Positions 28,378-39,117 of a DNA stretch of 64,000 nucleotides are shown piece by piece (position 1 is the first letter of the stretch; each line of letters starts with the position of its first letter). The notes under the pieces are model-generated. The model was not told the origin of the DNA, did no database searches, and saw only the letters and a program-made list of their open reading frames with translations. A program made the translations under genes and the position numbers. Source of the stretch: Thermotoga sp. KOL6 (GTDB lineage: Bacteria; Thermotogota; Thermotogae; Thermotogales; Thermotogaceae); the NCBI RefSeq assembly GCF_002866025.1, contig NZ_LNDE01000001.1, positions 496,001 through 560,000 on the forward strand, in the 5' to 3' direction.

Positions 28378-28695
28378 TCAGTCCTTGTCAATGATCTCAC
28401 CACACTTCTTACAGTATCTTACTTTCTTTCCATCATCAGTGAATTTATGACCAACTCTTGTTCTCTTGTCACAGGCTGGACACACAACCATAACCTTGGA
28501 AGCGTAAATGGGCGCTTCTCTTTCTATAATCCCTCCCTCACGCAGTTGAGGGATAGGTCTTTGGTGCTTCCTGACCATATTCACGCCTTCAACTATCACC
28601 TTATTCTCCTTAGGAAGTACTCTGAGAACTCTTCCTCTCTTTCCTTTGTCCTTGCCAGAAATTACCTCAACCAAGTCTCCCTTTTTTATCCTCAT
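28378..28695 (-). CDS. rplX: 50S ribosomal protein L24 with C-terminal zinc ribbon (uL24)
   Basis: 105 residues: an N-terminal KOW motif ([20 protein letters not shown], abridged by position 3-22) and a C-terminal four-cysteine ribbon (CPACDK ... CKKCG). It initiates large-subunit assembly. Two ATGs six bases apart are possible (28701, 28695). The second gives the usual MRIKKGD start and better spacing from GAGGTGAT. Confidence 0.95.
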   Translation of the reverse strand: MRIKKGDLVEVISGKDKGKRGRVLRVLPKENKVIVEGVNMVRKHQRPIPQLREGGIIEREAPIYASKVMVVCPACDKRTRVGHKFTDDGKKVRYCKKCGEIIDKD

Positions 28696-28707
28696 CTCCA
28701 TATCACC

Positions 28708-29076
28708 TCACCAAACCTCGGGTGCGAGGGATACGATTTTCATAAATCCTTTTTCGCGAAGCTCCCTCGCAACTGGTCCAAAGATTCTAGTCCCTCTAGG
28801 AGCATTGAACTTGTCAATGAGAACAGCCGCGTTGTCATCGAATCTAATATATGTTCCATCTTTTCTCCTGATTTCCTTTTTCGTTCTCACTATAACGGCC
28901 CTAACTACATCTCCTTTTTTCACATCAGAATTTGGAATAGCTTCTCTAACAGAACACACAACAACATCCCCAACTGTTCCGTATTTCTTATGGAAACCTC
29001 CCAAGACCCTTATGACCCTGAGCTTCTTTGCTCCGGAATTATCGGCCACATTTAGATAGGTTTCCTGCTGTATCAT
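28708..29076 (-). CDS. rplN: 50S ribosomal protein L14 (uL14)
   Basis: 122 residues, a beta-barrel at the subunit interface. It begins [19 protein letters not shown] and has [20 protein letters not shown] (abridged), [23 protein letters not shown] 29076 overlaps the rpsQ stop. Confidence 0.97.
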   Translation of the reverse strand: MIQQETYLNVADNSGAKKLRVIRVLGGFHKKYGTVGDVVVCSVREAIPNSDVKKGDVVRAVIVRTKKEIRRKDGTYIRFDDNAAVLIDKFNAPRGTRIFGPVARELREKGFMKIVSLAPEVW

Positions 29077-29399
29077 GATTCAGCCCCTCCTTTTTCCTCA
29101 ACCACTTCTTTCAACTCATCCTGGATCTCTTCTTTCTCTTTCATTACTCTTTCTGGTTCAAAGCGTTTTATGATCCTAACAACTCTCCACCTTTTGGTTT
29201 TGCTCAAAGGTCTGGTCTCCTCTATCTCAACGACATCTCCTATCCTACATTCGTTTCTCTCATCGTGGGCATGATATTTCTTTGTCCTCTTTATATATTT
29301 TTTGTAAAGCGGGTGCTGAACTAATCTTTCCACAGCGACAACGACTGTTTTGTCCATTTTGTCACTTACAACTATTCCCGTCATTCGTTTCCTGGGCAT
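29073..29399 (-). CDS. rpsQ: 30S ribosomal protein S17 (uS17)
   Basis: An early 16S binder with an OB fold: [21 protein letters not shown], the [16 protein letters not shown] loop and [16 protein letters not shown]. At 108 residues it is longer than the common 85-90, because of an acidic, lysine-rich C-terminal extension (from about residue 85). The extension likely has low structure. Its end overlaps rplN. Confidence 0.96.
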   Translation of the reverse strand: MPRKRMTGIVVSDKMDKTVVVAVERLVQHPLYKKYIKRTKKYHAHDERNECRIGDVVEIEETRPLSKTKRWRVVRIIKRFEPERVMKEKEEIQDELKEVVEEKGGAES

Positions 29400-29403
29400 G
29401 AGT

Positions 29404-29604
29404 TCACCTCCTTATGCCTAGTTCCCTCTCTCTGAGAATGGTTTTGATCCTTGCTATATCTCTCTTTGTAAGCTTGATAAGGGATGTGTTTTTCAACTGT
29501 CCCATAGCGAGTTGGAATCTCAATTCCATGAGTTGCCTTTTTTTCTCCTCGAGTAAATTCCTCAATTCCTCATCAGTGTAATTCCTGAGTTCAGAAGCCT
29601 TCAT
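29404..29604 (-). CDS. rpmC: 50S ribosomal protein L29 (uL29)
   Basis: A 66-residue helical hairpin at the exit-tunnel mouth, near signal-recognition-particle and trigger-factor docking. It begins [20 protein letters not shown] (20 residues) and has [16 protein letters not shown] and [17 protein letters not shown] 29604 overlaps the rplP stop. Confidence 0.97.
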   Translation of the reverse strand: MKASELRNYTDEELRNLLEEKKRQLMELRFQLAMGQLKNTSLIKLTKRDIARIKTILRERELGIRR

Positions 29605-30029
29605 ACTGCCTCACCCCCAATATGGTGGCGGGGAACTACTTTCGTTGCTATTGGAAGTTTACTTGCAGCATATCTTAAAGCCTCATAGGCTGTTTCTTCA
29701 TCGACTCCTGCTATTTCAAAGAGTATTTTCCCCGGTTTCACAACGGCAACCCATCCTTCGACATTACCTTTTCCCTTACCCATTCTCGACTCCGCTGGTT
29801 TCTTCGTATAAGGTTTGTCCGGAAAGATTCTTATCCAAATCTTACCTGCTCTTTTCATTACCCTCATCATCGCTATTCTACAAGCTTCTATTTGTTGAGC
29901 AGTTATCCACGCAGGTTCGAGAGCTTTGAGACCCCATTCTCCAAATTGAACTAGAGTTCCTCCTTTAGCTTTCCCTTTCATCCTTCCTCTCTGTTGTTTT
30001 CTATATTTAACTCTTCGCGGCATCAACAT
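29601..30029 (-). CDS. rplP: 50S ribosomal protein L16 (uL16)
   Basis: 142 residues organising the A-site tRNA region. [39 protein letters not shown] (20) and [20 protein letters not shown] are typical. AGGAGGTAATCGCC precedes ATG 30029, which supports the first of two close ATGs. It lies between rpsC and rpmC. Confidence 0.97.
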   Translation of the reverse strand: MLMPRRVKYRKQQRGRMKGKAKGGTLVQFGEWGLKALEPAWITAQQIEACRIAMMRVMKRAGKIWIRIFPDKPYTKKPAESRMGKGKGNVEGWVAVVKPGKILFEIAGVDEETAYEALRYAASKLPIATKVVPRHHIGGEAV

Positions 30030-30043
30030 GGCGATTACCTCCT

Positions 30044-30673
30044 TTAAACATCAGCGTCTCCTTTGTAGATCCACACCTTAACCCCGATAGTTCCGTACTT
30101 GGTCCACGCAGTGGCTGTTCCATAGTCTATAATCGCCTTTATTTTCTGAAGCGGGAGTCTTCCCCTGAGATACCATTCTCTTCTGGCAATCTCTGCTCCT
30201 CCCAATCTTCCAGCAACCATCACCTTTATTCCTTGTGCTCCTTTGCGCATGGCGTTCGTGATGGCTCTTTTCATCGCAACCTTGTAAGAAGCTCTCTTTT
30301 CGATACGGGATGCTATAGATTCTGCAACAAGTTGTGCATCGAGTTCGGGCGTTTTTATCTCTTCAATATTTATTATCATTCTTCTATTGAACTTCCGTTC
30401 AAGCTCTTCCCTCAAAGTAGTAATCTCTGCACCTTTCCTTCCTATGATGATTCCTGGCCTTGCTGTTTTTACTGTGATGTTCACCCTTTCAGCATCTGGT
30501 CTTTCTATGTAGATCTCACTGATTCCAGCATGGTAGTATCTGTTTTTTATAATCTTTCTGATTTCTTCATCTTCCAAAAGCCACTCTTTGTAGTTCTTTT
30601 CATTGAACCATTTTGCTTGCCAATCAGCACTCAATCCCAATCTGAATCCTCGAGGATGTACTTTCTGTCCCAC
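30044..30673 (-). CDS. rpsC: 30S ribosomal protein S3 (uS3)
   Basis: 209 residues at the mRNA entry channel. An N-terminal [21 protein letters not shown], a KH domain ([16 protein letters not shown]) and a C-terminal domain with [17 protein letters not shown]. The start is GTG 30673 behind GGTGAT. It is in the rplV-rpsC-rplP order. Confidence 0.97.
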   Translation of the reverse strand: MGQKVHPRGFRLGLSADWQAKWFNEKNYKEWLLEDEEIRKIIKNRYYHAGISEIYIERPDAERVNITVKTARPGIIIGRKGAEITTLREELERKFNRRMIINIEEIKTPELDAQLVAESIASRIEKRASYKVAMKRAITNAMRKGAQGIKVMVAGRLGGAEIARREWYLRGRLPLQKIKAIIDYGTATAWTKYGTIGVKVWIYKGDADV

Positions 30674-30682
30674 TTTATCACC

Positions 30683-31162
30683 TCACTCCTCAGATGATAT
30701 TTTCCTTTCAAGTTCCTCCAGGGCTTTTTTATAATCCTCCTCCTTGCTGCGATCCCTTACAACAACAGTTATATGTGACATCCTCTTCAAAATGATATCT
30801 GCTCTTCCTCTTCCCCTAGGCCATATTCTCCTCAATCTTGGTCCATCGTTTACATAACACTCAGCAACGTAGAGATTATCCACATCTAATCCAAAATTGT
30901 TCTCAGCATTTGCAACAGCCGATCTCAAAACCTTCTCAATGATTCTAGCTGCTTTCTTTGGGGAGAAGGCGAGTATTTGGAAAGCTTCCTCAACAGATTT
31001 TCCTCTTATTGTGTTCGCCACTGCCCTAGCTTTCCTAGGAGAGATGCGGACGTACTTCGCTACGGCTTTGGCTTCTATCTTCGGTAAGGATGACAAGAGT
31101 TCTTTTCTTTTTCTATGGAAAAGTGAGCGCTTCAACCCGTTTCTTGGAATTTGAAGTTTCAT
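30683..31162 (-). CDS. rplV: 50S ribosomal protein L22 (uL22) with N-terminal extension
   Basis: 159 residues. The core is ordinary L22 ([20 protein letters not shown], the [17 protein letters not shown] region and the tunnel hairpin around [16 protein letters not shown]). About 35 extra residues precede it ([20 protein letters not shown]). ATG 31162 follows GAGGAGGGAAACG and keeps the extension. The extension recalls the Thermotoga form. Confidence 0.95.
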   Translation of the reverse strand: MKLQIPRNGLKRSLFHRKRKELLSSLPKIEAKAVAKYVRISPRKARAVANTIRGKSVEEAFQILAFSPKKAARIIEKVLRSAVANAENNFGLDVDNLYVAECYVNDGPRLRRIWPRGRGRADIILKRMSHITVVVRDRSKEEDYKKALEELERKISSEE

Positions 31163-31173
31163 CGTTTCCCTCC

Positions 31174-31461
31174 TCACTTCTTCAATTCGCCTTTTTTAGC
31201 TTTTTTATCGGCATGTCCACCAAATCTCCTGGTAGGCGCAAACTCTCCTAGTCTGTGTCCTATCATATTCTCTGTTATATAAACGGGTATATGTTTCATA
31301 CCATTGTATACCGCTATCGTATGTCCTACCATTTCAGGTATTATCATGGATGCTCTGCTCCACGTTTTTATTATTTTCTTTTCTCCTGTTTCGTTGAGTT
31401 TCCTGATCTTCTCTAGAAGTTTCCTATCTACATAGGGGCCCTTTTTCTTGGAACGACCCAC
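31174..31461 (-). CDS. rpsS: 30S ribosomal protein S19 (uS19)
   Basis: 95 residues in the head of the small subunit: [20 protein letters not shown] (20), [39 protein letters not shown] (20) and [13 protein letters not shown]. The start is GTG 31461 with GGGGGTGAAG upstream. Position rplB-rpsS-rplV is normal. Confidence 0.97.
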   Translation of the reverse strand: MGRSKKKGPYVDRKLLEKIRKLNETGEKKIIKTWSRASMIIPEMVGHTIAVYNGMKHIPVYITENMIGHRLGEFAPTRRFGGHADKKAKKGELKK

Positions 31462-31474
31462 TCACTTCACCCCC

Positions 31475-32305
31475 TTACACTTCGTTTCTTCTTCTGACAA
31501 TAAATTTGTCAGAAGGTCTCTTTCCGCGTCTCGTTTTGTATCCTTTCGTTGGCAATCCCCAAGGACTTGTTGGATGATGCCCTTTTCCTCTACCTTCACC
31601 ACCACCATGTGGATGATCCACAGGGTTCATCGCAACTCCTCTAACATGCGGTCTTCTTCCCAACCATCTTACTCTTCCAGCTTTTCCGTGCACCTCGTTT
31701 TTGTGATCTTCGTTACCTACCACACCAATTGTTGCATAACATTTAACATGTATCTTTCTCAACTCTCCTGAAGGCATTCTGAGCAGAGCATAATTACCTT
31801 CTTTTGCCATTATTTGGCAAAAGGTACCAGCGGCTCTGGCAATTTGTCCGCCTTTACCAGGAGTGAATTCAACATTGTGCACCAGGGTCCCCACAGGTAT
31901 TTTTTCCAGCGGCAAGGCGTTTCCAGGCCTTATTTCCGCATCCGGGCCACTCATGAGAGTGTCCCCAACATTTACGCCCTTCGGTGCGAGTATGTATCTC
32001 TTTTCTCCATCAGAGTACAGCAAAAGAGCGATCCTAGCGGATCTATTAGGATCGTATTCAATAGCCAGCACCTTGGCAGGTATTCCTGCCTTGTCGTATC
32101 TCTTGAAATCTATGATCCTGTATCTTCTTTTGTGTCCGCCACCTCTATGTCTCACAGTTACCCTACCATGATGATTTCTTCCACCAGTCTTTTTGAGAGG
32201 AGCGAGCAATGATTTTTCCGGTTCCGTCTTGGTGATATCGGCAAAGTCGGAAATTACCATGAAACGTCTCCCTGGGGTAACCGGTTTAAATCTTTTGAGT
32301 CCCAT
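31475..32305 (-). CDS. rplB: 50S ribosomal protein L2 (uL2)
   Basis: Required for peptidyl transfer and subunit joining, 276 residues. [20 protein letters not shown] (20), the RNA-binding SH3-like and OB folds, and the C-terminal [20 protein letters not shown] (20) carrying the conserved histidine loop are visible. ATG 32305 (MGLKRFKP) follows AAAGGGGTGAAG. The frame to 32329 precedes this site. Confidence 0.97.
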   Translation of the reverse strand: MGLKRFKPVTPGRRFMVISDFADITKTEPEKSLLAPLKKTGGRNHHGRVTVRHRGGGHKRRYRIIDFKRYDKAGIPAKVLAIEYDPNRSARIALLLYSDGEKRYILAPKGVNVGDTLMSGPDAEIRPGNALPLEKIPVGTLVHNVEFTPGKGGQIARAAGTFCQIMAKEGNYALLRMPSGELRKIHVKCYATIGVVGNEDHKNEVHGKAGRVRWLGRRPHVRGVAMNPVDHPHGGGEGRGKGHHPTSPWGLPTKGYKTRRGKRPSDKFIVRRRNEV

Positions 32306-32318
32306 GACTTCACCCCTT

Positions 32319-32621
32319 TCAATGTTCACCTTCCAGCTCTTTGATTGTATAACCTTCTTTGAGAGTAACTATTGCTTTCTTCCAGCTCCTAGTTTTTCCT
32401 TCGAATATTCCTCTCCTCTTTGGTTTTGGTTTCATGTTAAGCACGTTTACCTTCTCTACTTTAACATTAAAGAGCTTTTCCACAGCCTCTTTTATTAGAT
32501 TCTTGTTTGCAAGAGGGTTAACCTCGAAGATGTACTTTCTTTGTTCACGGAGTGTCAAAGCTTTTTCCGTGATTATAGGCCTGACTAGAACATCATGCAG
32601 TGAGAGCTTTTCTTGCTTCAT
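32319..32621 (-). CDS. rplW: 50S ribosomal protein L23 (uL23)
   Basis: 100 residues at the tunnel exit, a docking site for SRP and trigger factor. [20 protein letters not shown] (20) and [20 protein letters not shown] (20) are diagnostic. ATG 32621, behind GGAGGTG, lies 29 bases inside the end of rplD, a longer overlap than elsewhere in this operon. Confidence 0.97.
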   Translation of the reverse strand: MKQEKLSLHDVLVRPIITEKALTLREQRKYIFEVNPLANKNLIKEAVEKLFNVKVEKVNVLNMKPKPKRRGIFEGKTRSWKKAIVTLKEGYTIKELEGEH

Positions 32622-33300
32622 TTCCGAGCACCTCCTCTATTTTGGAAACTGTATCCTTGGTGAGAACTAGATAATCGTATTTGAGCATATCAAAAACGTT
32701 GAGTCCATCTATTCTTATTGCTTTCTCGCCGTTCTTGTTATTGTTCGGATTATCTGCGATTATCACTTTCACATTGGGAAGATTACGACCAGAGAGTTTT
32801 ACATTTTCATAGCCTTCTCTTTTCCATGGAAGAACAATGAGAGCTTTCTTGTCAGCAAGATTTAGACTTTGAAGGACTTCTTTCAAAGATTTTGTCTTCG
32901 GTCTTTCAAATTGTAAATCCTCCAGAACCAACAGCTTGTTCTCTCTGAATTTGACAGACAAAGCGGATCTTAGGGCTAACTTTTTCATTTTCTTGTTGAG
33001 TTTCTTGCTCCAATCCCTCGGTTTTGGCCCATGAGCCACTCCACCGTGCCTCCAAATAGGAGATCTTATTGAACCATGTCTAGCTCTCCCTGTATGTTTT
33101 TGCGGCCAAGGTTTTCTGCCTCCACCAGAGACCTCACCTCTTGTTTTTGTTGAAGCAGTTCCTGCTCTTCTGTTGGAAAGTTGCATATCTACATATCTCC
33201 ACATCACATCATAGTTGGGATCGATGTTGAAAACATAATCACTTATCTCGAGGGTCCCAATTTTTTCCCCTTTCACATTGAAAAGATCCACCTGAGCCAT
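32593..33300 (-). CDS. rplD: 50S ribosomal protein L4 (uL4)
   Basis: 235 residues. The tunnel loop [20 protein letters not shown] (20) and [20 protein letters not shown] (20) identify it. In E. coli L4 represses the S10 operon. It is slightly longer than the usual 205-210 residues, and a basic asparagine-rich segment ([11 protein letters not shown] near residue 182) appears as an insertion. The end overlaps rplW. Confidence 0.97.
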   Translation of the reverse strand: MAQVDLFNVKGEKIGTLEISDYVFNIDPNYDVMWRYVDMQLSNRRAGTASTKTRGEVSGGGRKPWPQKHTGRARHGSIRSPIWRHGGVAHGPKPRDWSKKLNKKMKKLALRSALSVKFRENKLLVLEDLQFERPKTKSLKEVLQSLNLADKKALIVLPWKREGYENVKLSGRNLPNVKVIIADNPNNNKNGEKAIRIDGLNVFDMLKYDYLVLTKDTVSKIEEVLGNEARKALTA

Positions 33301-33319
33301 TTTTTATCCTCCTCCACTG

Positions 33320-33943
33320 TTACTTTTTCGGGGCTTTGGCACTCCTGATCAAAACCAACCCGCCCCTCGCTCCAGGGACTCCACCCTTGATCGCTATGAG
33401 GTCGTTTTCAGGATCGATATCTACAATTTGAAGATTTCTAACTGTTATTCTTTCATTCCCATATCTTCCTGGCATCTTTTTACCTTTGAATATCCTCGCA
33501 GGTTCAGTGTGTTGACCAACAGAACCGAGCTCTCTGTGAAATTTAGATCCATGACTCTTTGGTCCACCACTGAACCCCCATCTCTTCATCGCGCCAGCGA
33601 ATCCTCTTCCCTTAGACCAACCAGTGACATCGACATACTCACCCTTTTCGAAAACATCAACTTTTATTACCTGTCCTGGTTCGTACTCGTCAGGGTTGTC
33701 AACACGAAACTCTTTGAGCACTCTCATCGGTTCAACACCAAATTTCTTGAAGTGTCCTGCAAGGGGTCTGTTTACCTTCTTTGCTTTCTCAAATCCGAGT
33801 TGGACAGCGTTGTAACCGTCTTTATCGACAGTTTTCTTTTGGACCACAACGCACGGACCAGCTTTTATGACCGTGACAGGAATCGCCTCATTTCCAACAA
33901 AAACTCTCGTCATACCGATTTTCCTTCCTATGATCATCTTCAT
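33320..33943 (-). CDS. rplC: 50S ribosomal protein L3 (uL3)
   Basis: 207 residues, an initiator of large-subunit assembly with a long extension toward the peptidyl-transferase centre: [33 protein letters not shown] (20), [18 protein letters not shown] and [19 protein letters not shown] 33943 has GGAGG 8 bases upstream. The GTG at 33952 is inside that site. Confidence 0.96.
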   Translation of the reverse strand: MKMIIGRKIGMTRVFVGNEAIPVTVIKAGPCVVVQKKTVDKDGYNAVQLGFEKAKKVNRPLAGHFKKFGVEPMRVLKEFRVDNPDEYEPGQVIKVDVFEKGEYVDVTGWSKGRGFAGAMKRWGFSGGPKSHGSKFHRELGSVGQHTEPARIFKGKKMPGRYGNERITVRNLQIVDIDPENDLIAIKGGVPGARGGLVLIRSAKAPKK

Positions 33944-33961
33944 CAGAGACACCTCCGAGGA

Positions 33962-34270
33962 TTACAGTTTGATCTCAACGTCGACACCTGCTGGGAGGTT
34001 TATTCTCATCAAAGCGTCAATGGTTTTTGGCGACGGATCTATTATGTCTATGAGTCTCTTATGGACTCTCTTCTCAAAATGTTCTCTGGAGTCCTTATGC
34101 TTCATAGGAGATCGTAAAACACAGTAAAGAGTCCTCTCTGTTGGTAAAGGAATCGGACCAGACACTTTAGAATTAGTTGATTTGGCAACTTCTACAATCT
34201 TTTTTGCAGATTCATCGAGGAGTTCGTGATCATAAGCTTTGAGTTTTATTCTTATCTTCTGTCTAGGCAT
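33962..34270 (-). CDS. rpsJ: 30S ribosomal protein S10 (uS10)
   Basis: 102 residues. In the ribosome it sits in the head. With NusB it forms the NusE antitermination complex. [20 protein letters not shown] (20), [19 protein letters not shown] and [19 protein letters not shown] are typical. It follows tuf by about 50 bases, which contain a hairpin lacking a T-run. Confidence 0.97.
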   Translation of the reverse strand: MPRQKIRIKLKAYDHELLDESAKKIVEVAKSTNSKVSGPIPLPTERTLYCVLRSPMKHKDSREHFEKRVHKRLIDIIDPSPKTIDALMRINLPAGVDVEIKL

Positions 34271-34302
34271 ATTCTAAGCACCCTCCCTCTTCTCTTAGGA
34301 AG

Positions 34303-34322
34303 GAGGGGGAAAACTCCCCCTC
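34303..34322 (-). promoter_or_regulatory. Hairpin between tuf and rpsJ (processing or attenuation site?)
   Basis: A perfect 8-bp stem GAGGGGGA / TCCCCCTC with loop GTTT, overlapping the tuf stop. The bases that follow on the minus strand contain no T-run, so it is unlikely to be a full intrinsic terminator. It may stabilise the tuf end or mark a processing point. Confidence 0.4.
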
Positions 34323-35523
34323 ACTCAATAACTTCTGTAACAACTCCAGCTCCAACCGTTCTTCCGCCTTCTCTTATAGCAAATCTCTGTCCCTTCTCGA
34401 TGGCGACAGGATAGATGAGTTCTATTTCCATCTCAACGTGATCTCCCGGCATGACCATTTCAACGCCTTCTGGAAGACCGACTATCTCTCCGGTAACGTC
34501 TGCTGTTCTTATGTAGAATTGAGGTTTGTAACCCTTGGTGAATGGTGTGTGTCTTCCGCCTTCTTCTTTTTTCAATACGTAGACTTCTGCCTTAAATCTC
34601 TTATGAGGCTTGATGCTTCCAGGAGCTGCAAGAACCTGACCTCTTTCAACTTCATCCTTGTCGATTCCCCTGAGCAAGCATCCAACGTTATCTCCAGCAA
34701 TACCTTCATCGAGCTCTTTTCTGAACATCTCAACACTGGTAACAACTGTTTTGGTTATTTCGTAACTGAGACCTATGATTTCCACTTCGTCACCAGGTCT
34801 AATTCTTCCTCTTTCTATTCTTCCGGTGACAACCGTTCCCCTTCCTGTGATAGAAAAGACGTCTTCAATAGGCATGAGGAATGGTTTATCAACTTCTCTC
34901 TGAGGATCGGGAATGTAGTTATCCATGGCATCAAGCAATTCCTGAATCGGTTTGTATGCTTCATGATTCGGATCATCAGGTGCTTCAAGGGCTTTTAAAG
35001 CAGAACCTTTTATGACAGGTACCTCGTCACCAGGATATTCGTACTGGCTGAGAAGATCTCTTACTTCCATTTCAACAAGTTCGATGAGTTCAGGATCATC
35101 TACCATATCGGTTTTGTTGATGAAAACGATCATGTAAGGAACCTCAACTTGTCTGGCGAGAAGGACGTGCTCCCTAGTCTGAGGCATTGGTCCATCAGTT
35201 GCTGCCACAACGAGAATAGCTCCATCCATCTGAGCGGCACCTGTGATCATGTTCTTGATGTAGTCAGCATGACCAGGACAATCGATGTGAGCGTAGTGCC
35301 TCTTTTCCGTTTCGTACTCAACATGAGTGATGTTGATGGTGATTCCTCTTGCCTTTTCCTCAGGAGCCTTATCGATCTGATCGTACGGAACGTACTGAGC
35401 GAGCCCTTTGAGAGAAAGATACTTCGTGATAGCAGCCGTGAGCGTTGATTTTCCGTGGTCGATGTGACCTATCGTTCCAACATTAACGTGGGGCTTTGTT
35501 CTTACAAATTTTTCCTTTGCCAT
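34321..35523 (-). CDS. tuf: Elongation factor Tu
   Basis: Delivers aminoacyl-tRNA to the ribosome. 400 residues: G1 GHIDHGKS (19-26), G2 [12 protein letters not shown]3 DCPGHADY, G4 NKTD, then the two beta-barrel domains ending [11 protein letters not shown]. It is the only tuf in the window. It lies 11 bases after fusA in the str order (rpsL-rpsG-fusA-tuf). Confidence 0.98.
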   Translation of the reverse strand: MAKEKFVRTKPHVNVGTIGHIDHGKSTLTAAITKYLSLKGLAQYVPYDQIDKAPEEKARGITINITHVEYETEKRHYAHIDCPGHADYIKNMITGAAQMDGAILVVAATDGPMPQTREHVLLARQVEVPYMIVFINKTDMVDDPELIELVEMEVRDLLSQYEYPGDEVPVIKGSALKALEAPDDPNHEAYKPIQELLDAMDNYIPDPQREVDKPFLMPIEDVFSITGRGTVVTGRIERGRIRPGDEVEIIGLSYEITKTVVTSVEMFRKELDEGIAGDNVGCLLRGIDKDEVERGQVLAAPGSIKPHKRFKAEVYVLKKEEGGRHTPFTKGYKPQFYIRTADVTGEIVGLPEGVEMVMPGDHVEMEIELIYPVAIEKGQRFAIREGGRTVGAGVVTEVIE

Positions 35524-35534
35524 GTTCTCCCTCC

Positions 35535-37622
35535 TTAAACAACTTTAATGATCTTCTCGGCAATTTTCTCCGGTACTTCTTGATAGTGTGAAAATTGCAT
35601 GATGTAACTTGCTCTTCCTTGACTCAACGATCTCAGAGTCGTAGCGTAGCCAAATGTCTCGGAGAGAGGCACTTTCGCAACAATAACCTTCAAGTGACCT
35701 CTTGTCTCCAGAGACTCTACTTTTGCTCTCCTCGAATTGAGATCAGATATTATGTTACCCATATACTCCTCCGGAGTAGTGATTTCCAATTTCATAATAG
35801 GTTCTAGAAGAACGGGTTGGGCCTTTTTCATGGCTTCTTTGAAAGCCATAGAAGCTGCTATTTTGAACGCCATTTCTGAAGAGTCAACCTCATGGTACGA
35901 TCCGTCAAGTACTATCGCTCTTATCCTAACGACTGGATAACCCGCAAGAAGGCCCGACATCATCGCTTCTTTGATACCTGCTTCAATGGCGGGCATGTAT
36001 TCTTTTGGAATGACTCCTCCAACTGTTTTGTCGATAAACTCGAAGTTCTTACCTTCCTCCTCTGGTATGGGCTCGATTCTGAGAATGACGTGTCCGTACT
36101 GTCCTCTTCCACCTGTTTGTCTGATGTATTTTCCTTCCGCTTCGGCCGGTTTCTTAATAGTCTCTCTGTACGCAACCTGAGGTTGTCCTACCCTTACATT
36201 TACACCAAATTCTCTTTTCAACCTATCAACGATTATTTCAAGATGTAGTTCTCCCATTCCAGAAATGATCGTTTCTCCTGTCTCCTTGTCCACTTTCACC
36301 TGAAGCGTGGGATCTTCTTCAGAGAGTGCAAGTAATGCTTTCACGAGTTTCTCCTCGTCTGCTCTCGTAGCTGGTTCTATAGCAAGAGATATAACCGGTT
36401 CTGGGAAATCTATCTTCTCAAGAACAACAGGTTCCTTTTCATCACAAAGAGTGTCTCCTGTCTGAGAAACTTTCAATCCCACCCCAGCAGCTATATCGCC
36501 AGGCCTAACATAATCAACTTCCTCTCTTTTATCCGCATGCATGAAAACTATTCTTGAAATTCTTTCCCTGACACCTTTTGTCGAATTGTAAACATAACTG
36601 CCCTTATCAAGCTTTCCAGAATAAACCCTAAAATACACAAGCTTTCCTATGTAAGGATCCACTTGAACTTTGAAAACGAGAGCGGTAAATGGTTCGTTTT
36701 CGTCAGGTTTCCTGTAAACAACTTCTCCATCGGAAATTCTCCATCCTTTAACCGGCGGAAGATCGAGAGGAGAAGGTAAGTAATCTATGATCGCATCTAA
36801 AAGCGGTTGAATACCTTTATTGATCTTTGCAGCACCACATAAAACTGGAACGGCTTTGTTTTCTATCGTGGCTTTTCTCAAAACCTTCTTTATCTCCTCC
36901 TCGGTAATTTCTTCGCCTTCAAGATACTTTTCAAGGATGGTTTCATCGAGTTCAGCTATCTTCTCGAGCATCTCTTCCCTTCTCAGCTCTGCCTCTTCTT
37001 TCAACTCTTCTGGTATATCCCGTTCTTCGTAAACAGAACCGTCCTCACTGATCCAATAAATGGCCTTCATTTTTATGAGATCTATAACTCCCTGAAAGTC
37101 TTTTTCGTTTCCTATTGGCATTTGGACAGGTATAGGGTTAGCTCGAAGTTTTGTAACAAGTGTCTCAACAGCCATGTAGAAGTCTGCTCCCACCTTGTCC
37201 ATTTTGTTCATGAAAGCTATTCTAGGAACGTTGTACTTGTCAGCCTGCCTCCATACAGTCTCCGACTGCGGTTCGACTCCTGCTGTAGCATCAAAAACTG
37301 CCACTGCACCATCGAGGACGCGAAGTGCCCTCTCAACTTCAGCAGTAAAGTCAACGTGCCCGGGTGTATCAATTATGTTGATTCGATAACCTTTCCAAAA
37401 GCATGTTGTAGCAGCAGACTGTATTGTAATGCCTCTTTCCTTCTCTTGAGGCATCCAATCTGTGGTTGTATTTCCTTCGTCGACATCTCCTATGTAATGC
37501 TTTCTTCCCGTATAATACAGTATTCTCTCAGTCGTTGTAGTCTTTCCAGCATCAATGTGTGCCATTATACCAATATTTCTAAGCTTCTCCAGGTCGACAT
37601 ACTTCGCTTCCACACTCTGCAT
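35535..37622 (-). CDS. fusA: Elongation factor G
   Basis: The translocation GTPase, 695 residues: G1 AHIDAGKTT (21-29), [20 protein letters not shown] (20), G3 DTPGHVDF, G4 NKMDKVGAD, domain II, domain IV with [18 protein letters not shown] and domain V. Start ATG 37622 with a GGTGGTGAG-type site. It is tightly flanked by rpsG and tuf. Confidence 0.98.
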   Translation of the reverse strand: MQSVEAKYVDLEKLRNIGIMAHIDAGKTTTTERILYYTGRKHYIGDVDEGNTTTDWMPQEKERGITIQSAATTCFWKGYRINIIDTPGHVDFTAEVERALRVLDGAVAVFDATAGVEPQSETVWRQADKYNVPRIAFMNKMDKVGADFYMAVETLVTKLRANPIPVQMPIGNEKDFQGVIDLIKMKAIYWISEDGSVYEERDIPEELKEEAELRREEMLEKIAELDETILEKYLEGEEITEEEIKKVLRKATIENKAVPVLCGAAKINKGIQPLLDAIIDYLPSPLDLPPVKGWRISDGEVVYRKPDENEPFTALVFKVQVDPYIGKLVYFRVYSGKLDKGSYVYNSTKGVRERISRIVFMHADKREEVDYVRPGDIAAGVGLKVSQTGDTLCDEKEPVVLEKIDFPEPVISLAIEPATRADEEKLVKALLALSEEDPTLQVKVDKETGETIISGMGELHLEIIVDRLKREFGVNVRVGQPQVAYRETIKKPAEAEGKYIRQTGGRGQYGHVILRIEPIPEEEGKNFEFIDKTVGGVIPKEYMPAIEAGIKEAMMSGLLAGYPVVRIRAIVLDGSYHEVDSSEMAFKIAASMAFKEAMKKAQPVLLEPIMKLEITTPEEYMGNIISDLNSRRAKVESLETRGHLKVIVAKVPLSETFGYATTLRSLSQGRASYIMQFSHYQEVPEKIAEKIIKVV

Positions 37623-37628
37623 ACTTTC

Positions 37629-38096
<468 letters not shown>

Positions 38097-38107
38097 TCAC
38101 AGTCACC

Positions 38108-38491
38108 TCACTTCTTTTGGTCCTTTGGTTTCTTTGCACCGTATTTACTTCTGGATTGTCTCCTTCCTTCAACTCCAGCAGCATCTAGAGCTCCCCTAAT
38201 GATTTTGTATCTAACACCCGGAAGGTCTTTAACCCTTCCTCCTCTGACAAGAACGACGGAATGTTCCTGAAGATTGTGTCCCTCTCCAGGAATGTAAGCT
38301 GTGACCTCTATTCCATTAGAAAGTCTTACTCTCGCTATTTTCCTGAGAGCCGAATTTGGCTTCTTTGGCGTCATGGTAGAAACTTTTATACAGACACCCC
38401 TTTTCTGAGGATTCCCTTGCAGTGCAGGAGCTTTGGATTTCTTCTTCTTCGGTTTTCTACCGTACCTGATCAGTTGATTAATAGTCGGCAT
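38108..38491 (-). CDS. rpsL: 30S ribosomal protein S12 (uS12)
   Basis: 127 residues, a decoding-centre protein and first gene of the superoperon. [20 protein letters not shown] (20), [20 protein letters not shown] (20) with the conserved KPNSALRK loop, and the C-terminal [12 protein letters not shown] 38491 is correctly spaced from GGGAGG. The ATG six bases earlier abuts that site. A strong promoter lies 43-71 bases upstream. Confidence 0.97.
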   Translation of the reverse strand: MPTINQLIRYGRKPKKKKSKAPALQGNPQKRGVCIKVSTMTPKKPNSALRKIARVRLSNGIEVTAYIPGEGHNLQEHSVVLVRGGRVKDLPGVRYKIIRGALDAAGVEGRRQSRSKYGAKKPKDQKK

Positions 38492-38533
38492 CTCCATCCT
38501 CCCTTCCTCGTGTTCACATCAAGCCAGAACTTT

Positions 38534-38562
38534 ATTCTACTCTCCAAATGAAGGATTGTCAA
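38534..38562 (-). promoter_or_regulatory. Sigma-70 promoter of the str-S10-spc-alpha superoperon
   Basis: On the minus strand TTGACA (38557-38562) and TAGAAT (38534-38539) are separated by exactly 17 bases. Transcription would start near 38527, about 36 bases before rpsL. No comparable promoter was seen inside the next 19 kb of closely packed genes. Confidence 0.85.
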
Positions 38563-38613
38563 CCGGTGTAAACAACCTCTGTTCAATTTATCATAAGTAG
38601 TTTAAGAGCCGGT

Positions 38614-39036
38614 TTAAGAAAAGGTGAATTTTGAGAGAACTATTTTTATGGCCTTTTCAGGATCATTCACATTCAACAACAATTTCTCAAATGGGCACAA
38701 ATCTTTTCCGTCTTTGGACATTACGTAAGGGATCACTTTTTCATAGGTGAAGGGAATCCTCTGTTCTTTTAACAATTCGAAGGCGGGTTCACTTATGATC
38801 CGCGCGTGAACATGCGAAGGTTGCATTTTCAGTAGAAAGAAAGCAGCTGCTTTCCCAAGAAGCTTATCGATCACCGTACAACCTGATAAATCTCCAATCA
38901 TTTTATACACTTTTATAATTGGTTTCAAGCCACTCTCTGAACTCTCGAAGAGAATATCACTCTCTCTGAACACCAACAAACTCAGTCCTTTTTCATCGAA
39001 GATTTTGAGCAGGTTTTTTAAAACGTCGTTCTTCAA
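38614..39036 (-). CDS. DUF1893 protein (TM1506 family)
   Basis: 140 residues with MIGDLSGCTVIDKLLGKAAAFFL (positions 47-69) and CPFEKLLLNVNDPEKAI near the end, matching TM1506, a T. maritima protein of known structure with a deaminase-like fold but no proven function. The VIDKLLGKAAA helix and the single C-terminal CPFE cysteine are conserved points. The start is TTG 39036 with AAGGAGAGG upstream. An overlapping ATG is out of frame. It is transcribed toward rpsL and divergent from phoH. Confidence 0.8.
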   Translation of the reverse strand: MKNDVLKNLLKIFDEKGLSLLVFRESDILFESSESGLKPIIKVYKMIGDLSGCTVIDKLLGKAAAFFLLKMQPSHVHARIISEPAFELLKEQRIPFTYEKVIPYVMSKDGKDLCPFEKLLLNVNDPEKAIKIVLSKFTFS

Positions 39037-39117
39037 TTTTCATCCTCTCCTTGTTGTAGTATAATTTCCTTGAAATAGAGTATAACAGAATGGTTTGGAG
39101 GTGGAAGTACGAGTACT
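39037..39117. promoter_or_regulatory. Divergent intergenic between DUF1893 and phoH
   Basis: AT-rich, with TATAAT on the plus strand near 39060 and two TATACT/TATAAC-like boxes on the minus strand. None has a good -35 at 17 bases. It also contains GGAGGTG at 39097 followed by a short hairpin AGTA-CGAG-TACT before the phoH GTG. Confidence 0.35.

Noticed and set aside
28291-29055. 254-codon plus-strand frame opposite rplE/rplX/rplN
   Set aside because: Complementary shadow of three certain ribosomal genes, without a ribosome site.
34303-34322. Intrinsic terminator between tuf and rpsJ
   Set aside because: The stem is perfect but no T-run follows on the minus strand.
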